A DNA stretch of 64,000 bases from Prorocentrum cordatum (GCA_963575745.1 CAUYUJ010003892.1:373121-437120), one strand, 5' to 3'; positions 30,840-41,812 are shown, numbered from the stretch's first letter. The notes: generated from the sequence alone by a model not told the origin. Numbers and translations: made by a program.

Positions 30840-31985
30840 GTGGGTGCCGCCTTCGGTGGGGTTCCCTAGGGGGCCACGAAACGCTGCCTTGGGTGGGGGA
30901 ACCGCATGCGAACTGCGCAACCGGGGCGGGCCTTCGGTGGAGCTCCCTATGGGGTCACGAAGCGCTGCCCTGAGTACGGGAAGCGCATGCGAACTGCGCC
31001 ACTGGGGCCTTCGGTGGGGCTCCCTATGGGGCCACGAAGTCCGCATGCGAACTGCGCCACTGGGGCCTTCGGTGGAGCTCCCCATGGGGCCACGAAGTGC
31101 TGCCCTGGGTGGGGGTCCGCGTGCGAACTGCGCTACTGGTGCATTCGGTGGGCCTCCCTATGGGGCCACGAAACGCTGCCCTGGGTACGGGAACCGCATG
31201 CGAACTGCGCCACTGGAGCCTTCGGTGGGGTTCCCTATGGGGCCACGAAGCGCTGGCCTGGGTGGGGGAACGGCATGCGAACTGCGCCACTGGGGCCTTC
31301 GGTGAAGTTCCCGATGGAGCCACGAAACGTTGTCCTGGGTGGGAAGACGCGTGCGAACACCCCCACGAAGGCTTTCGGTGGAGCTCCCGATGGAGCCACG
31401 AAACGCTGCCCTGGGTGGGAAAACCGCATGCGAACTGCGCCCGTGGGGCCTTCGGTGGAGCTCCCTATGGGGCCACGAAGCGCTGTCCAGGGTGGGGGAC
31501 CCGCACGCGAACACCCCCACTGGGGCCATCGGCGGAGCTCCTCATGGGGCCACGAAGCGTTGCCCTGGGCGGGGGCAGCGCATGCGAATACCCCCAATGG
31601 GGCCTTCGGTGGAGCCCCCTATAGGGCAGTGGGGCCTTCGGTGGAGCGTCCTATGGGGTCACGAAGCGCTGCCGTGGGTGGGGGGGCCGCATGCGACCCC
31701 CCCCACTGGGGCCATCGGCGGAGGTCCCTATGGTGCCACGAAACGCTGCCCTAGGTGGGGGAACCGCATGCGAACAATCCCACTGGGGCCTTCGGCGGGG
31801 CTCTCCATGGGGCTACGAAGAGCTGCCCTGGGTGAGGGAACCGCATGCGAACACCCCCAGTGGGGCCTTCGGTGGAGCTCCCTATGGGGCCACGAAGCGC
31901 TGCCCTGGGTGGGGGAAGCGCATGCGAACTGCGCCACTGGAGCCTTCGGTGGAGCTCCCTTTGGGGCTACGAAACGTTTGAGAGG
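30840..31985. repeat. 77-bp satellite array, about 15 units
   Basis: Most units are spaced about 77 bp and contain GGCCTTCGGTGGAGCTCCCT, GGGGCCACGAA and GCATGCGAAC. This is the reverse complement of the core in the 89-bp array at 40310-41735. Frames through it are repeat peptides and not genes. Confidence 0.9.
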
Positions 31986-31989
31986 TGTG

Positions 31990-32105
31990 CCGAGAGCAAA
32001 GGCAAGAAAGGGAGGAGGAGGAGGGGGAGGAGGAGGAGGAGGAGGAGGAGGAGGAGGACGGAGGAAGGAGGAAGGAGGAGGAAGGAGGAAGGAGGAAGGA
32101 AATCA
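31990..32105. repeat. (GGA)n purine tract
   Basis: AGGAGGAGG and AAGGAGGAAGG repeats between the 77-bp array and the following hairpin block. Confidence 0.9.
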
Positions 32106-32127
32106 AGGTGGGACGCGGGGCGCTGTC

Positions 32128-32240
32128 TCTCCAAAGCGAGGGCCCAACACCACAGGATGATTGGGAAAAACGGCATAAGCATAAAGTTTAGGAGGTCCGC
32201 GCGTAGCGCCGAAAGTTTATGCATATGCCGTTTTATCGTC
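32128..32240. mobile_element. Dispersed block with hairpin (composite repeat, plus orientation)
   Basis: GGCGCTGTCT, then CAACACCACAGGATG and TTGGGAAAAAC match the complement of 40100-40165. Next, AAAACGGCATAAGCATAAA pairs with TTTATGCATATGCCGTTTT (18 of 19) to form a hairpin at about 32168-32234. Its GGAGGTCCGCGCG loop edge is shared with the foldback at 11567-11757. Confidence 0.6.
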
Positions 32241-32339
32241 TTCGAGATCTTCCGACCCCATCCACTCGGACCCCAATTGGGAGGCCTCCAACATAGACGG
32301 CAACGCTCTGAAATCCGCACAGAGTTGTTAGGGCCGGCG

Positions 32340-32450
32340 CTGCGCATCCCCCAGCCTGGCGGCGTCTCTGGCGTCGCCCATTGGCGCAGTCCTCGCGCGC
32401 CAGGGCAGGAGGGGGTTCGGCGCAGACCCAAGCATTTCATACTGACCTCC
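32340..32450. repeat. Diverged relative of the central palindrome of the 11.6 kb foldback
   Basis: CCCCCAGCCTGGCGGCG and GCGCGCCAGGGCAGGAGGGG resemble the central part of 11640-11700. Confidence 0.5.
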
Positions 32451-32502
32451 GACAGTGTACGCTTATGACATCGTTTGTTGATCCAGGTTGAGGAGGAAGG
32501 TC

Positions 32503-32715
32503 TCATAGGGCTTGACGACTTTTCGCCAATCGACTTGTGGGGATCAAGCCAGATCAGTCAATGCAAATGCAGATACATCGAGGTACATCCAAGTAAATCC
32601 TGATACACCCCTTTGAAATTACACATAGTTCAAGGGATCACACTAAGGGAAGTTGGAGCAAATCGTTGCCGATCCAGCGCGGGTCGAGGGACGGCAGAAG
32701 TCGTTAAGCCCGTAC
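32503..32715. repeat. About 210-bp dispersed repeat, copy 1
   Basis: GGCTTGACGACTTTTCGCCA, ACATCGAGGTACATCCA, CACCCCTTTGAA and TTGGAGCAAATCGTTG occur in the same order at 42826-43038. No ORF or inverted ends seen. Confidence 0.7.
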
Positions 32716-32734
32716 CGAGAGTGGGGGAGGGGGA

Positions 32735-33075
32735 GAGGATGATGATGGTGATGATGTTGTTGATGATGATGATGATGATGATGGTGGTGATGCTGATGGT
32801 GATGGTGATGGTGATGATGATGCTGATGATGATGATGATGACGACGATGATGCTGCTGATGATGATCATCATCATAGTGATGATGGTGATGGTGGTGATG
32901 GTGGTGATGCTTATGATCATGATGATGACGATGATGATGAGGTGAAGGAGGAGGAGGAGGAGGAGGGATGGAGAAGGGATGGAGGCGGGATGGAGGAGGA
33001 ATAATGATAACAACATTAATGATAATACGAATATGACAACTAAAAATGATTTTTTTTACAAAAAAAAAAAAAAAA
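32735..33075. repeat. (GAT)n tract, GGA-rich segment and an A-run
   Basis: GAT/GGT triplets at 32735-32940, GGAGG at 32945-32998, then AT-rich DNA with a run of A at 33059-33075. Confidence 0.85.
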
Positions 33076-33409
33076 CGAAACAGAGGAAACATATGAGGAG
33101 GAGGAGGAGGGCCAGTGTAAGCCCAAGAGCCATCAACGATGTTGGAATACACCCTCCCTCCAAGCTCCCTCTTCATAGGCCCCTACAACGGTTCATTTCC
33201 GTTGAGGGAGCTGCCTCGTTGAAAGACAACCGCTTGAAGACCTTGAAGCATACCAACACATTGTTCTCGGGATTCCAACGCCACGGGTCAACCTGATTGC
33301 TTCGCCTTGACGATCTTGGATCGTGCCAGAACGCCATTCTTGTGATGTCAACACCGCGAATCAACGTAGAACCATTCCAAAACACAAATTCTGGCACGCT
33401 GATCAGGGG
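33076..33409. other. No recognisable gene
   Basis: Unique-looking sequence with short open frames and no motif. Confidence 0.4.
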
Positions 33410-33790
33410 AACCCGTGAAATTCTTTCAAATGTTTTAAATGAATGCGCGCGGCGTTAAGACGAGAGCCACATTTTTAAAATGAACCGCCTTCAATCCGTG
33501 AAACGCTGGCAATTTGTTACAACGAATGTGCGCGGCGCTACGGCGAGAGCTACATTTTGAAAACGGGTTGTCCTCAACCCGTTCAGTTTTTGCAGATGTT
33601 TAGAACGAATGTGCGCGGCGCTACGGCGAGCACCACATATTGAAAACGGGTCGCCTTCAATCCGTTGAACTCTTGCATGTTTTTAGAACGAATGTGCGCG
33701 GCGCTAAGGCGAGAGCCACATTCTGAAAACCACCCGCCCTCCATCTGTGAAGCTGTTGCCAATTTCTTAAGCTTCAGAGTCATACATTGT
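33410..33790. repeat. 83-bp tandem repeat, four-plus units
   Basis: GAATGTGCGCGGCG begins units at 33441, 33524, 33607 and 33690, a spacing of exactly 83 bp. Confidence 0.9.
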
Positions 33791-33864
33791 GAGGATGTCT
33801 CAGGCGAAACGCCCGGCCCGCCTTTAAACTGGCCTCGGAGTGCGACAGGGAGAAGTCACTTATA

Positions 33865-34165
33865 AGGAAAAGGAGGAGGAGGAGGAGGAGGAGAAGGAGG
33901 GATCGAGGAGGAGGAGGAGGGAGGAGGGATGGAGGATGAGGAGGCGGAGGAGGAGGAGGAGGAGCAGGAGTAGGAGGAGGCAGAGGAGGGAGGAGGAGGA
34001 AGAGGAGGAGGAGGAGGAGGCGGAGGAGGGATGAGAAGGAGGAGCAGGAGGCGGAGGATGATGAGGAGGAGGAGGCGGAGGCGGAGGCGGAGGCGGAGGC
34101 GGAGGAGGAGGAGGAGGATGAGGAGCAGGACGAGGAGGAAGGGGAGGAGGAAGAAGAAGAAGACG
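33865..34165. repeat. (GGA)n / (GGC) purine-rich tract
   Basis: AGGAGGAGG and GCGGAGGCGG repeats. Frames are poly-Arg, poly-Glu or poly-Ser. Confidence 0.9.
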
Positions 34166-34375
34166 AAACACATTGTTCTTAATCATATTAGTATTCGTGT
34201 TAATAGTGCGAAGTCGAATCAGAATAGTAATGATCTTAAGACTAAGGAACATAAGAAGCATGCTGATAATAACAAACATAAGACGCATAAGCCGAATCAC
34301 CATAATAATAAGACTAATCATGACCAGAACAAGACTGCGAATAGTAAGCAGGCTAATGAGTAATAACACTAGTAA
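34166..34375. other. AT-rich spacer between trinucleotide tracts
   Basis: About 200 bp with AATAATAA-like words; no gene. Confidence 0.5.
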
Positions 34376-34888
34376 GAAGAAGAGGAGGAGGACGAGGGAT
34401 GCTAATGGTGATGATGCTGATGCTGCTGATGATGAATATGCTGATGATGCTGCTGCTGATGCTGCTGATGATGCTGCTGACGAGTATGATGCCGATGATG
34501 ATGCGGATGATGCTGATACTGATGATGTTACTGCTGCTGATGATGATGCTGTTGCTGATAATGCTGACGATACTGATGATGCTGATGATGATGCTGCTGA
34601 TGATGATGCTAATGATGATGAGGCTGATGATGCTGATGATGATGATGGTAAGGATGATGATGCTGATGATGCTGATGATGATGATGGTGGTTTTGATGCT
34701 GTTGACGATGATGCTGCTGACGATGACGATCATGATGATGCTGCTGAAGATGGTGATGATGATGCTGCTTATGCTGATGGCGATGATTATGATGATGCTG
34801 ATGATGATGGCAATGCTGATGATCACGACGATGCTGATGATGATGATAATGGTGCTGATGCTGATGCTGATGCTGATGATGATGCGGC

Positions 34889-34932
<44 letters not shown>

Positions 34933-35000
34933 CGGCTGATGATGATGACGATGCTATGACGATGATGATGCAGATGATGGTGATGCTGATGATTATCCGT
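34376..35000. repeat. (GAT)/(GCT) trinucleotide tract
   Basis: About 620 bp of GATGATGCT. One frame reads Asp/Ala over about 200 codons and is an artefact of the repeat. Confidence 0.95.
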
Positions 35001-35268
35001 AAGGGCTTCGCCCCCTGCCGCCGGCCCCCTCTCTCGGAGAATGGGCCATGGAAGAGCTAAGTCATGAGGCCTTGGCGCTGTCGTGAAGCAGTATCGAAAC
35101 TTCATGCGAAGCCGATTCGCAATCAGCAAAACAACTGATCACAAGAGGGGTTACCACACCGGGCGATTGGTAAGACGTGTATGGTTTACGGGCTTGGTTA
35201 CCACACCTTGGGATTAAAGGGCCGAGGGAGTTCTCGCAGTTTGGGTTACCACGCCTTGCGATGGATGT
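35001..35268. repeat. Spacer with three 48-bp-spaced GGTTACCACACC words
   Basis: GGTTACCAC occurs near 35149, 35197 and 35245, so there is a short tandem period of 48 bp before the 73-bp array. No gene. Confidence 0.6.
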
Positions 35269-35720
35269 GCGTGAGGGGTGGCACCGAATTTCAGAAATGT
35301 GGCAAATCCCCTGTGTTTTTGGACCCTGACCCCGCGGATCTGCGTAAGGGGTGGCGCCGAATTTCAGAAATGTGGCAAATCCCTATGTTTTTGGACCCTG
35401 ACCCCGCGGATCTGCGTGAGGGGTGGCACCGAATTTCAGAAATGTGGCAAATCCCTTGTGTTTTTGGACCCTGACCCCGCGGATCTGCGTGAGGGGTGGC
35501 ACCGAATTTCAGAAATGTGGCAAATCCCATGTGTTTTTGGACCCTGACCCCGCGGATCTGCGTGAGGGGTGGCACCGAATTTCAGAAATGTGGCAAATCC
35601 CATGTGTTTTTGGACCCTGACCCCGCGGATCTGCGTGAGGGGTGGCACCGAATTTCAGAAATGTGGCAAATCCCGTGTGTTTTTGGACCCTGACCCCGCG
35701 GATCTGCGTGAGGGGTGACG
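35269..35720. repeat. 73-bp tandem repeat, six units
   Basis: GCGTGAGGGGTGGC begins units at 35269, 35342, 35414, 35487, 35560, 35633 and a partial at 35706. Units are almost identical, so the array is young or homogenised. Confidence 0.95.
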
Positions 35721-35955
35721 ATTTCGAGCCCCCCCAGCAATTCAGACAACGCGCCCTGGGGGTGCTAAAAATGTGGTTTGGGCCTCCCCCCCCTCGCGCG
35801 GTCAATCAACTAGTTACAGTAAGCAGCAATAAGTCAACTAGTTACAGTAACCAGCAAGAAGCAGAATTGTAACACTGGAAACTACAAGCTACAACTGGTA
35901 CAGGAAACTGCGAACCTCGCGCCTACAGCCTGGTGGCCCCACAAGGGGGCCGGCG
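35721..35955. other. No gene; one short duplication
   Basis: CAACTAGTTACAGTAA occurs twice (about 35808 and 35837), each followed by CAGCAA. Confidence 0.5.
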
Positions 35956-35957
35956 GA

Positions 35958-36160
35958 TCATGATGATGGTGATGGTGCAGATGATGATGATGATGATGTT
36001 GCTGATGATGCTGCTGATGATGATGACGATGATGACGACGATGATGATGATGCTGATGCTGATGATGATGCTGATGATGATGGATGGATGGATGGATGGA
36101 TGGATGGATGGATGGATGGATGGATGGATGGATGGATGGATGGATGGATGGATGGAGGAG
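35958..36160. repeat. (GAT)n then (GGAT)n microsatellite at the 3' side of element E
   Basis: GATGAT to about 36080, then about 18 copies of GGAT/ATGG. It lies just beyond the end of the minus-strand retroelement. Confidence 0.95.
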
Positions 36161-36271
36161 GAGGAGGAGCAGGGGGAGAATGCTGGGAGAATGCTGAAGG
36201 GTGCCAGTCAGCAGCGAAGCCACAGCTGGACAATTACACCCCCCCCTCGGGGGGCGGCTCTCGATAGCAAT
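36161..36271 (-). other. Putative 3' UTR of element E
   Basis: On the minus strand this follows the ORF stop. A CCCCCCGAGGGGGG hairpin (about 36238-36254) lies just downstream of the stop, and the segment then runs into the (ATCC)n tract. Confidence 0.45.
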
Positions 36272-38870
36272 CTATCTCCGAGACTTGGGTTTCAAAAATG
36301 ACTTGATTACGCTCGAGCCTGCCTCAACTCGGAGGCGCCCCGCTCCCTTGTCATTGGGCCACTTGTCGCCCTTTGGTGGGAGCCCCTTGCGCAATCTGCT
36401 GAGATAATTATCTCCCGAGGGGGTGGTCCAACCACGGCACGGCTTCGCCAAGAGCAAGAGACGGCCCCCCCCGTTCACCACGGTGCCCAGACTGGCGCAT
36501 TTCCAACACCACACTTGCCCGTTACGCATGGCCACGCAATGGGAGGGGTGGACCTGCCTGTTGGCCGTCCTCAACTCCGTGGTCACAGGGCGGGGCACAA
36601 GCACAACATTATCATTCTCGCTCAAGTGCCTTTGGGTGGGGTCCCCCTTACAGCGGTTACCTTCGAGCCCGAGCCAGTCCACAAGCGACGACCCAGGAGG
36701 CGGCCCAAGACGGCACCGACGGCACAGCCACGCCCCATTGGCCAACCGCCCCAAGTTGTGGCCCGACACACGCTCGAGCTCGACTACCCGCCTGGAAGCA
36801 GCCCCCCCTCCCCCCTCGGGAGTCCGTGCACACTGCTCGCGGTCCTGCGACGCGAGCTCCCTGGTCACCGCGGCCAGGCGCTGTTGGGCGAGGGTCGCGC
36901 AGGCGTCCGCGACGCCTAAGGCCTTGATCTCTCCTCTGATGGCCGCACTCGCCTCCTCAGCCCCTCTCTGGGCATAGGCGTCGGCCAACTCATTCCCACG
37001 GGAGACGGAGGGAGGCTGGGAGGACAGGAGGTGGGACTGGGTATCGAGGTGGGGAAAACACTTTCGGAGGGTGACAACCCCAGGGCGGGCTTGGGCAGCG
37101 GCACTGACTCTCTGCCACCACCCCCTGAGCACACCGCTGGGGTCATCAAGCTTACCCCCGTGCCACCCATCAAAGACTGCCTGGTTATCAGTATATATAA
37201 TTATATCCCCAGTCGTGAGCTCCAAACACCACCACACGGCAGCGAGCTCTGTTGCTGGGACGGTCTGGCGGCCGTCGGCTCCCCCATACCACCCAGGGAG
37301 GGGAGGGGAAGGGTCCGAGGCTCCAGGGACGGGAGGGCCATGCAGTCCCATCTGGAGATAGACGCCCCACCCCACACGCGCCACCCGCAGGTCCGACGAC
37401 GTGCCAGATCCATCCAAGAAGCCGACCCTCGCCTCCAGCCTTCGGGCTGGCGTCACTTCTCCATTGGGACCGATGGCGGGTGGTGGGGTGTCAACAGCTC
37501 TAACACGCCAGGCATTCACATCCCCCCACTCTGGTGGGGGAGGCACAGGGTTCCATGACAGGGGAACGATCCCTCGGAGCCAAAGCGATTCATTAACCCC
37601 TCGGTCGAGGTCGCGGATCGCTCGCTCGCACAAGTGTCCCGTTCTGGCAATCCAAGGGTGCTCCAACTGGGCCAGACAGGGGCACTCGTAAGTCCTATGA
37701 CGCGTGGTATCTGGGGCCCCTAGATCACACCTAGTGCACAAGCCGTCTGTCTGATAGCCAGCTCGCTTCTGGCGATCTCCATTCCAAATTGTGGCACACG
37801 CTATCCCCTCCAGGGCGCCAGCTTCCTGGCACATAGCTTTCTTATGCATGCGCTTGACACTAAGTTGCAACATGGTGAGGTCCCCCCCGTCCTTGAGGCA
37901 GGCTCCTTCACTGTGCAGGGAGACTTGCTTCCACAACTGCTTCTGAACTGACTGGGCCAGGGCATCACAAATTTCAGTCACATCCTCGGACAGGTCGGGG
38001 TTGAAACGCCACTGAGCACCGTCGGGGTCCTCCCAAACGTCAGGCTCAACCCCAACCCATCCCAGGGAACGAAGGGTGAGCAACAAGGCCCCCATAGGCC
38101 CCGTTACTGCTCGCCATCGGGATCGGGGCTTCAACCTAGCAAGCTTAAACTTAGTGGCCGTCCAACCCCTCCGAACCTGCTGCCTGAGGGTGGGGTTGTT
38201 GGCCCAGAAAATGAGCCACTCTTTGGCCTGGCGCTTCACGCACGCAGCCCAAGGGTCCCCCTCCCCATACATCAGCAGCATGACCATCGCGGTGCAGCGG
38301 CCTTTCTTTCCAAAACCAGCTAAGTCCGTTGCCAGAGCTCTCCGCTTTCGGATTTCGGTCGGGGGGAGGCCGAAGAGAGGGCTATCGTAGGACATCTTAG
38401 CCCGCACGCTAGCATTAAATAGGAGCTTGCTTTTCTTTCGTCGGGCCCGTCCCAAACTGGCGAATAAACCGGCCCTGGTGGCCCGAATTTTGCCGAGTCT
38501 ACTCCTTCTTGTTGCCGTTTTCCTGGATCTACGCATCCCCATGGTGTTGTCGGTCCCCAGGTCCTTCATCTCCTTGCCTTTCTTGATGGAAACATTTAAC
38601 TCTGCCAGGGACCTCTCCACCTCCAGGGCGTCCTGGGGGTTTTGGGCAAGGATGGTTGACTTGTCGGAGATCCTGAGCCTCGCCTTGAGGCAGCCTCCAA
38701 CCAGGACGCTCGCTGCTTTCGACACCGCTGCACCTACCACGTCGTCAGGGCCCTCGACCCTCACGGTGATGTCGTCCACGAACTGTCGCAACCTCGCTAT
38801 CGGGACGGCTAGATGTACTTCTTCTAGCACATGATAGAGTGGTGCTCGCGCTCCGTGGTTAGGAGGAGGA
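36272..38870 (-). CDS. Element E: RT C-terminal half, RNase H and zinc fingers, 5'-truncated open frame
   Basis: This minus-strand frame is uninterrupted for 852 codons from a GTG (Val) at 38830, and a further few codons (GARAPLYH) are open to about 38855. RT motif C is RQFVDDITV at about residues 17-23. The thumb and connection contain [20 protein letters not shown] (about 238-257), matching RRVRGPIGAMFLSLSRVG of copies A/B. A CTRC...H...C finger is near 365. RNase H is complete: LDGSG (472), TELAAVW (529), [10 protein letters not shown] (547) and [12 protein letters not shown] (617). Two H-x(n)-CxxC fingers are near 703 and 776. Motifs A and B and everything upstream are missing, cut by GGA repeats and the N gap. 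It belongs to the same superfamily as A/B/C but a different family. It is the least damaged ORF2 part here. Confidence 0.8.
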
Positions 38871-38900
38871 GCAGGGGGAGTCGGGGGGGGGGGAGGGGAG
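38860..38900. repeat. GGA/G-rich tract at the gap edge
   Basis: AGGAGGAGGAGC and G runs abut both the truncated element E and the Ns. Confidence 0.8.
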
Positions 38901-39000
38901 NNNNNNNNNNNNNNNNNNNNNNNNNNNNNNNNNNNNNNNNNNNNNNNNNNNNNNNNNNNNNNNNNNNNNNNNNNNNNNNNNNNNNNNNNNNNNNNNNNNN
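38901..39000. other. Assembly gap (100 N)
   Basis: Exactly 100 Ns, the conventional filler for a gap of unknown size. It lies between a GGA tract and an AGT tract and truncates element E's 5' side. Confidence 0.98.
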
Positions 39001-39040
39001 CGTCGTCGTAGCAGTAGTGGTAGTAGTAGTAGTAGTAGTT

Positions 39041-39073
<33 letters not shown>

Positions 39074-39082
39074 ATAGTAGTC

Positions 39083-39115
<33 letters not shown>

Positions 39116-39131
39116 ATAGTAGTAGTAGTAA

Positions 39132-39205
<74 letters not shown>

Positions 39206-39250
39206 ATAGTAGTCCTCCTCCTCCTCCTCCTCCTCCTCCTCTTTCTCCTC
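39001..39250. repeat. (AGT)n then (CCT)n microsatellites
   Basis: AGT triplets to about 39213, then CCTCCTCC. Frames read as poly-Val or poly-Thr. Confidence 0.95.
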
Positions 39251-39399
39251 CTCCTATTCCGACGCGAGCTCCTTCCCTCCCGCCCCTTTGCCCTTCCACC
39301 CTTGCGGCCGCGCGCCCCCGCGGGCGGAGGCGGGCGCGGCATCGTGCGAGAGCACCTGCCTGCAGGCCAGCCTGCCGCGGGGGGAGGGTCCGAGGCAGG

Positions 39400-39660
39400 G
39401 ATTTACCCATAACCACCGCCTGGGGGGTCGATCTTCGCGGACCAGGCGGCGGATACGGATACATGCAGGTCGATGCGATGTGTTGTTTTGGTGGCGCGTG
39501 CATGTTTCTTGCGTTCACTTCGTCTGCAGAGGCTTCGGTCTAGCTCCGAGGATATTGAGGCCCCGGGGGTCGAAATATATCCATATCCACCACCCGCTGG
39601 GGCACCAGGACGTCGGCTCCCAGGCGGTGGACATGGATAAATCACCGTCTCGCAGGGGGG
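39400..39660. repeat. Two related small hairpins with CCACCGCCTGG arms
   Basis: CCACCGCCTGG (about 39411) pairs with CCAGGCGGCGG (about 39441). CATATCCACCACCCGCTGG (about 39581) is mirrored by CCAGGCGGTGGACATGG (about 39620). They look like two members of a short foldback repeat. Confidence 0.5.
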
Positions 39661-39690
39661 GGCGGCCGCGCCGCTGGGCTCGACGCGCGT

Positions 39691-39848
39691 CGGCCACGCG
39701 CAGAGGGGGGCAGGTGGAGGGGGGATGCTTCCCAGAAGCACCCCTGCTTCGCAGAAAGCGGGCCGTATCTACAGATGTAGGGCCAGCGCCTTCTAAGAAG
39801 CAGCCTCCTCCGGAGAAGCTTTCCCCTCTGCCCCTACCCCCTGGTGCC
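39691..39848. mobile_element. Foldback element FB-2, copy 2
   Basis: It shares with 14059-14220 the left flank GGCCACGCGC, the GGGGGGCAGGTGGAGG end, AGAAGCACCCCT, ACAGATGTAGGGCC and CTTCTAAGAAGCAGCCTCC, and closes with CCCCTACCCCCT. Confidence 0.6.
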
Positions 39849-39914
39849 TTGTGCTTTTGCGCGTGTGCTCAACATTCAAGGGGCAAACGCCATTTCGCCA
39901 ACCCCCAAGCAGAG

Positions 39915-40035
39915 CGCTGTTGGGGTCCCGTGGGAGGCCGCTTAGGGGGCCGTTTTGGGGCGTCTTGGGGGCCCGTGTTGGGCCTCTTCGGGGCCTCTTT
40001 GACGCCTCTTGGGAGCCTCTTGGGACCTCTGGTTG
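39915..40035. repeat. CTTGGGGCCTC-type short repeats, array 1
   Basis: GGGGCCTCTTTGACGCCTC-like words repeat about every 12 bp. Similar arrays lie at 56735-56850 and 57540-57770. Confidence 0.6.
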
Positions 40036-40079
40036 TGCCTTGCGCGCCGCCCAGCGCGTGTGCCCCAATGCTCCCCTAC

Positions 40080-40215
40080 ATTTCGGGCGTCGTGAAGCAT
40101 CACGACGGGTTGTTTTTCCCAACCATCCTGTGGTGTTGAGTCCTCGTTTTGAATAGACAGCGCCACGCGTTCCCGCCTCCTTCCTTCCTCCCCCTCCTCC
40201 CTTCTCCCATCCCTG
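40080..40215. mobile_element. Dispersed block and pyrimidine tract (composite repeat, minus orientation)
   Basis: GTCGTGA-AGCA-TCACGAC forms a hairpin. Then GTTTTTCCCAACCATCCTGT and GGTGTTGAGTCCTCG, then AGACAGCGCC, match the complement of the block at 32128-32170. The CCT-rich tract after it mirrors the GGA tract there. Confidence 0.6.
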
Positions 40216-40309
40216 CCTGTGCTCTCCGCCTGCCGTCATCACCATCACTATCGTCATCATCGTGATCACCATCTCAATCATCGGCGTCATCAACATCGCC
40301 ATCATCAGC
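40216..40309. repeat. (ATC)n-rich spacer
   Basis: CATCACCATC triplets next to the satellite array; no gene. Confidence 0.7.
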
Positions 40310-41735
40310 GTCGTGATACACCCCTCACACGGTTCGTGGCCCCACAGGGAGCTCCACCGAAGGCCCCAGTGGCACAGGTTGCATGCGGGCACCGCCACCC
40401 AATTGGGCACACCCATCACGAAGATCGTGGCCCCACAATGAGCCTGACCGAAGGCCCCAGCGGCAGGGTCCGCATGCGTCCCCCCTCTGACCTCGGCACA
40501 CCCCTCACGAGGATCGTGGCACCATAGGGAGCTCCACCGAAGGCTCCAGTGGCAGGGTCCGCATGCGTCCCCCCTCTGACCTCGGCATACCCCTCACGAG
40601 GATCGTGGCACCATAGGGAGCTCCACCGAAGGCTCCAGTGGCAGGGTCCGCATGCGTCCCCCCGCCCATTTCAGCGCACCCCTCACGAGGATCGTGGCCC
40701 CATAGGGAGCTCCACCGAAGGCTCCAGCGGCAGGGTCCGCATGCGTCCCCCCTCCCATTTCGGCACACCCCTCACAAAGATTGTGGCCCCATAGGGAGCC
40801 CCACAGAAGGCCCCAGCGGCAGGGTCCGCATGCGTCCCCCCGCCCATTTCGGCCGCTTGCGTCCCCCCGCCCATTACAGCGCACACCTCACGACATCGTG
40901 GCCCCACAGGGAGCTCCACCGAAGGCCCCAGTGGCAGGATCCTCATGCGTCCCCCCGCTCATTTCGGCGCACCCCTCACGAGGATCGTGGCCCCACAGGG
41001 AGCTCCACCGAAGGCCCCTGCGGCAGGGTCCGCATGCGTCCCCCCGCTCATCTCGGCGAACTCCACCAAAGGCCCCAGCGGCAGGGTCCGCCTGCGTCCA
41101 CCCGCCCATTTCGGCGCACCCCTCACGAGGCCCCATAGGGAGCTCCACCGAAGGCCGCCGGGCAGGATCCGCATGCGTCCCCCCGTCCACTTTGGCACAC
41201 CCCTCACGAAAATCGTGGCACCATAGGGAGCTCCATCGAAGGCCCATGCGGCAGGGTCCGCATGCGTCCCCCCGCTCACCTCAGCACACCCCTCACGAGG
41301 ATCGTGGCCCCATAGGGAGCTCCACCAAAGGCCCCAGTGGTAGGGTCCGCATGCGTCCCCCCGTCCACTTTGGCACACCCCTCACACGGTTCGTGGCCCA
41401 ACAGGGAGCTCCACCGAAGGCCCAAGTGGCAGGATCTGCATGCGTCCCCCCGTCCACTTTGGCACACCCCTCACACGGTTCGTGGCCCACGGGGGAGTTC
41501 CACCGAAGGCCCCAGCGGCAGGATCCGCATGCGTCCCCCCGTCCACTTTGGCACACCCCTTGCACTGTTCGCGGCCCCACAGGAAGCTCCACCGAAGGCC
41601 CCAGTGGCAGGGTCCGCATGCGTCCCCCCGCCCATTTTGGCACACCCCACGCGCGTTATGAGGAGCTCTACCAAAGGCCCCAGTGGCAGGGTCCGCATGC
41701 GTCCCCCCGCCCACTTTGGCCTTCCCGCCTTCATC
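40310..41735. repeat. 89-bp satellite array, about 16 units
   Basis: GCTCCACCGA falls at 40531, 40620 and 40709, an 89-bp spacing. Units contain CACCCCTCACGAGGATCGTG, GGGAGCTCCACCGAAGGC and GTCCGCATGCGTCCCCCC. It is the inverted, longer-unit version of the 77-bp array. Confidence 0.9.
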
Positions 41736-41736
41736 C

Positions 41737-41782
<46 letters not shown>

Positions 41783-41812
41783 CTCTCTCTCTCTCTCTGT
41801 GTTTCCGTCGCG
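41736..41812. repeat. (CT)n microsatellite
   Basis: A TCTCTCTC run with a few interruptions. Confidence 0.95.

Noticed and set aside
34173-35060. 295-codon Asp/Ala-rich frame
   Set aside because: It is a translation of the GAT/GCT microsatellite, not a gene.
35269-35720. CRISPR-like regular repeats
   Set aside because: The whole 73-bp unit is conserved, with no variable spacers, in a eukaryotic context.
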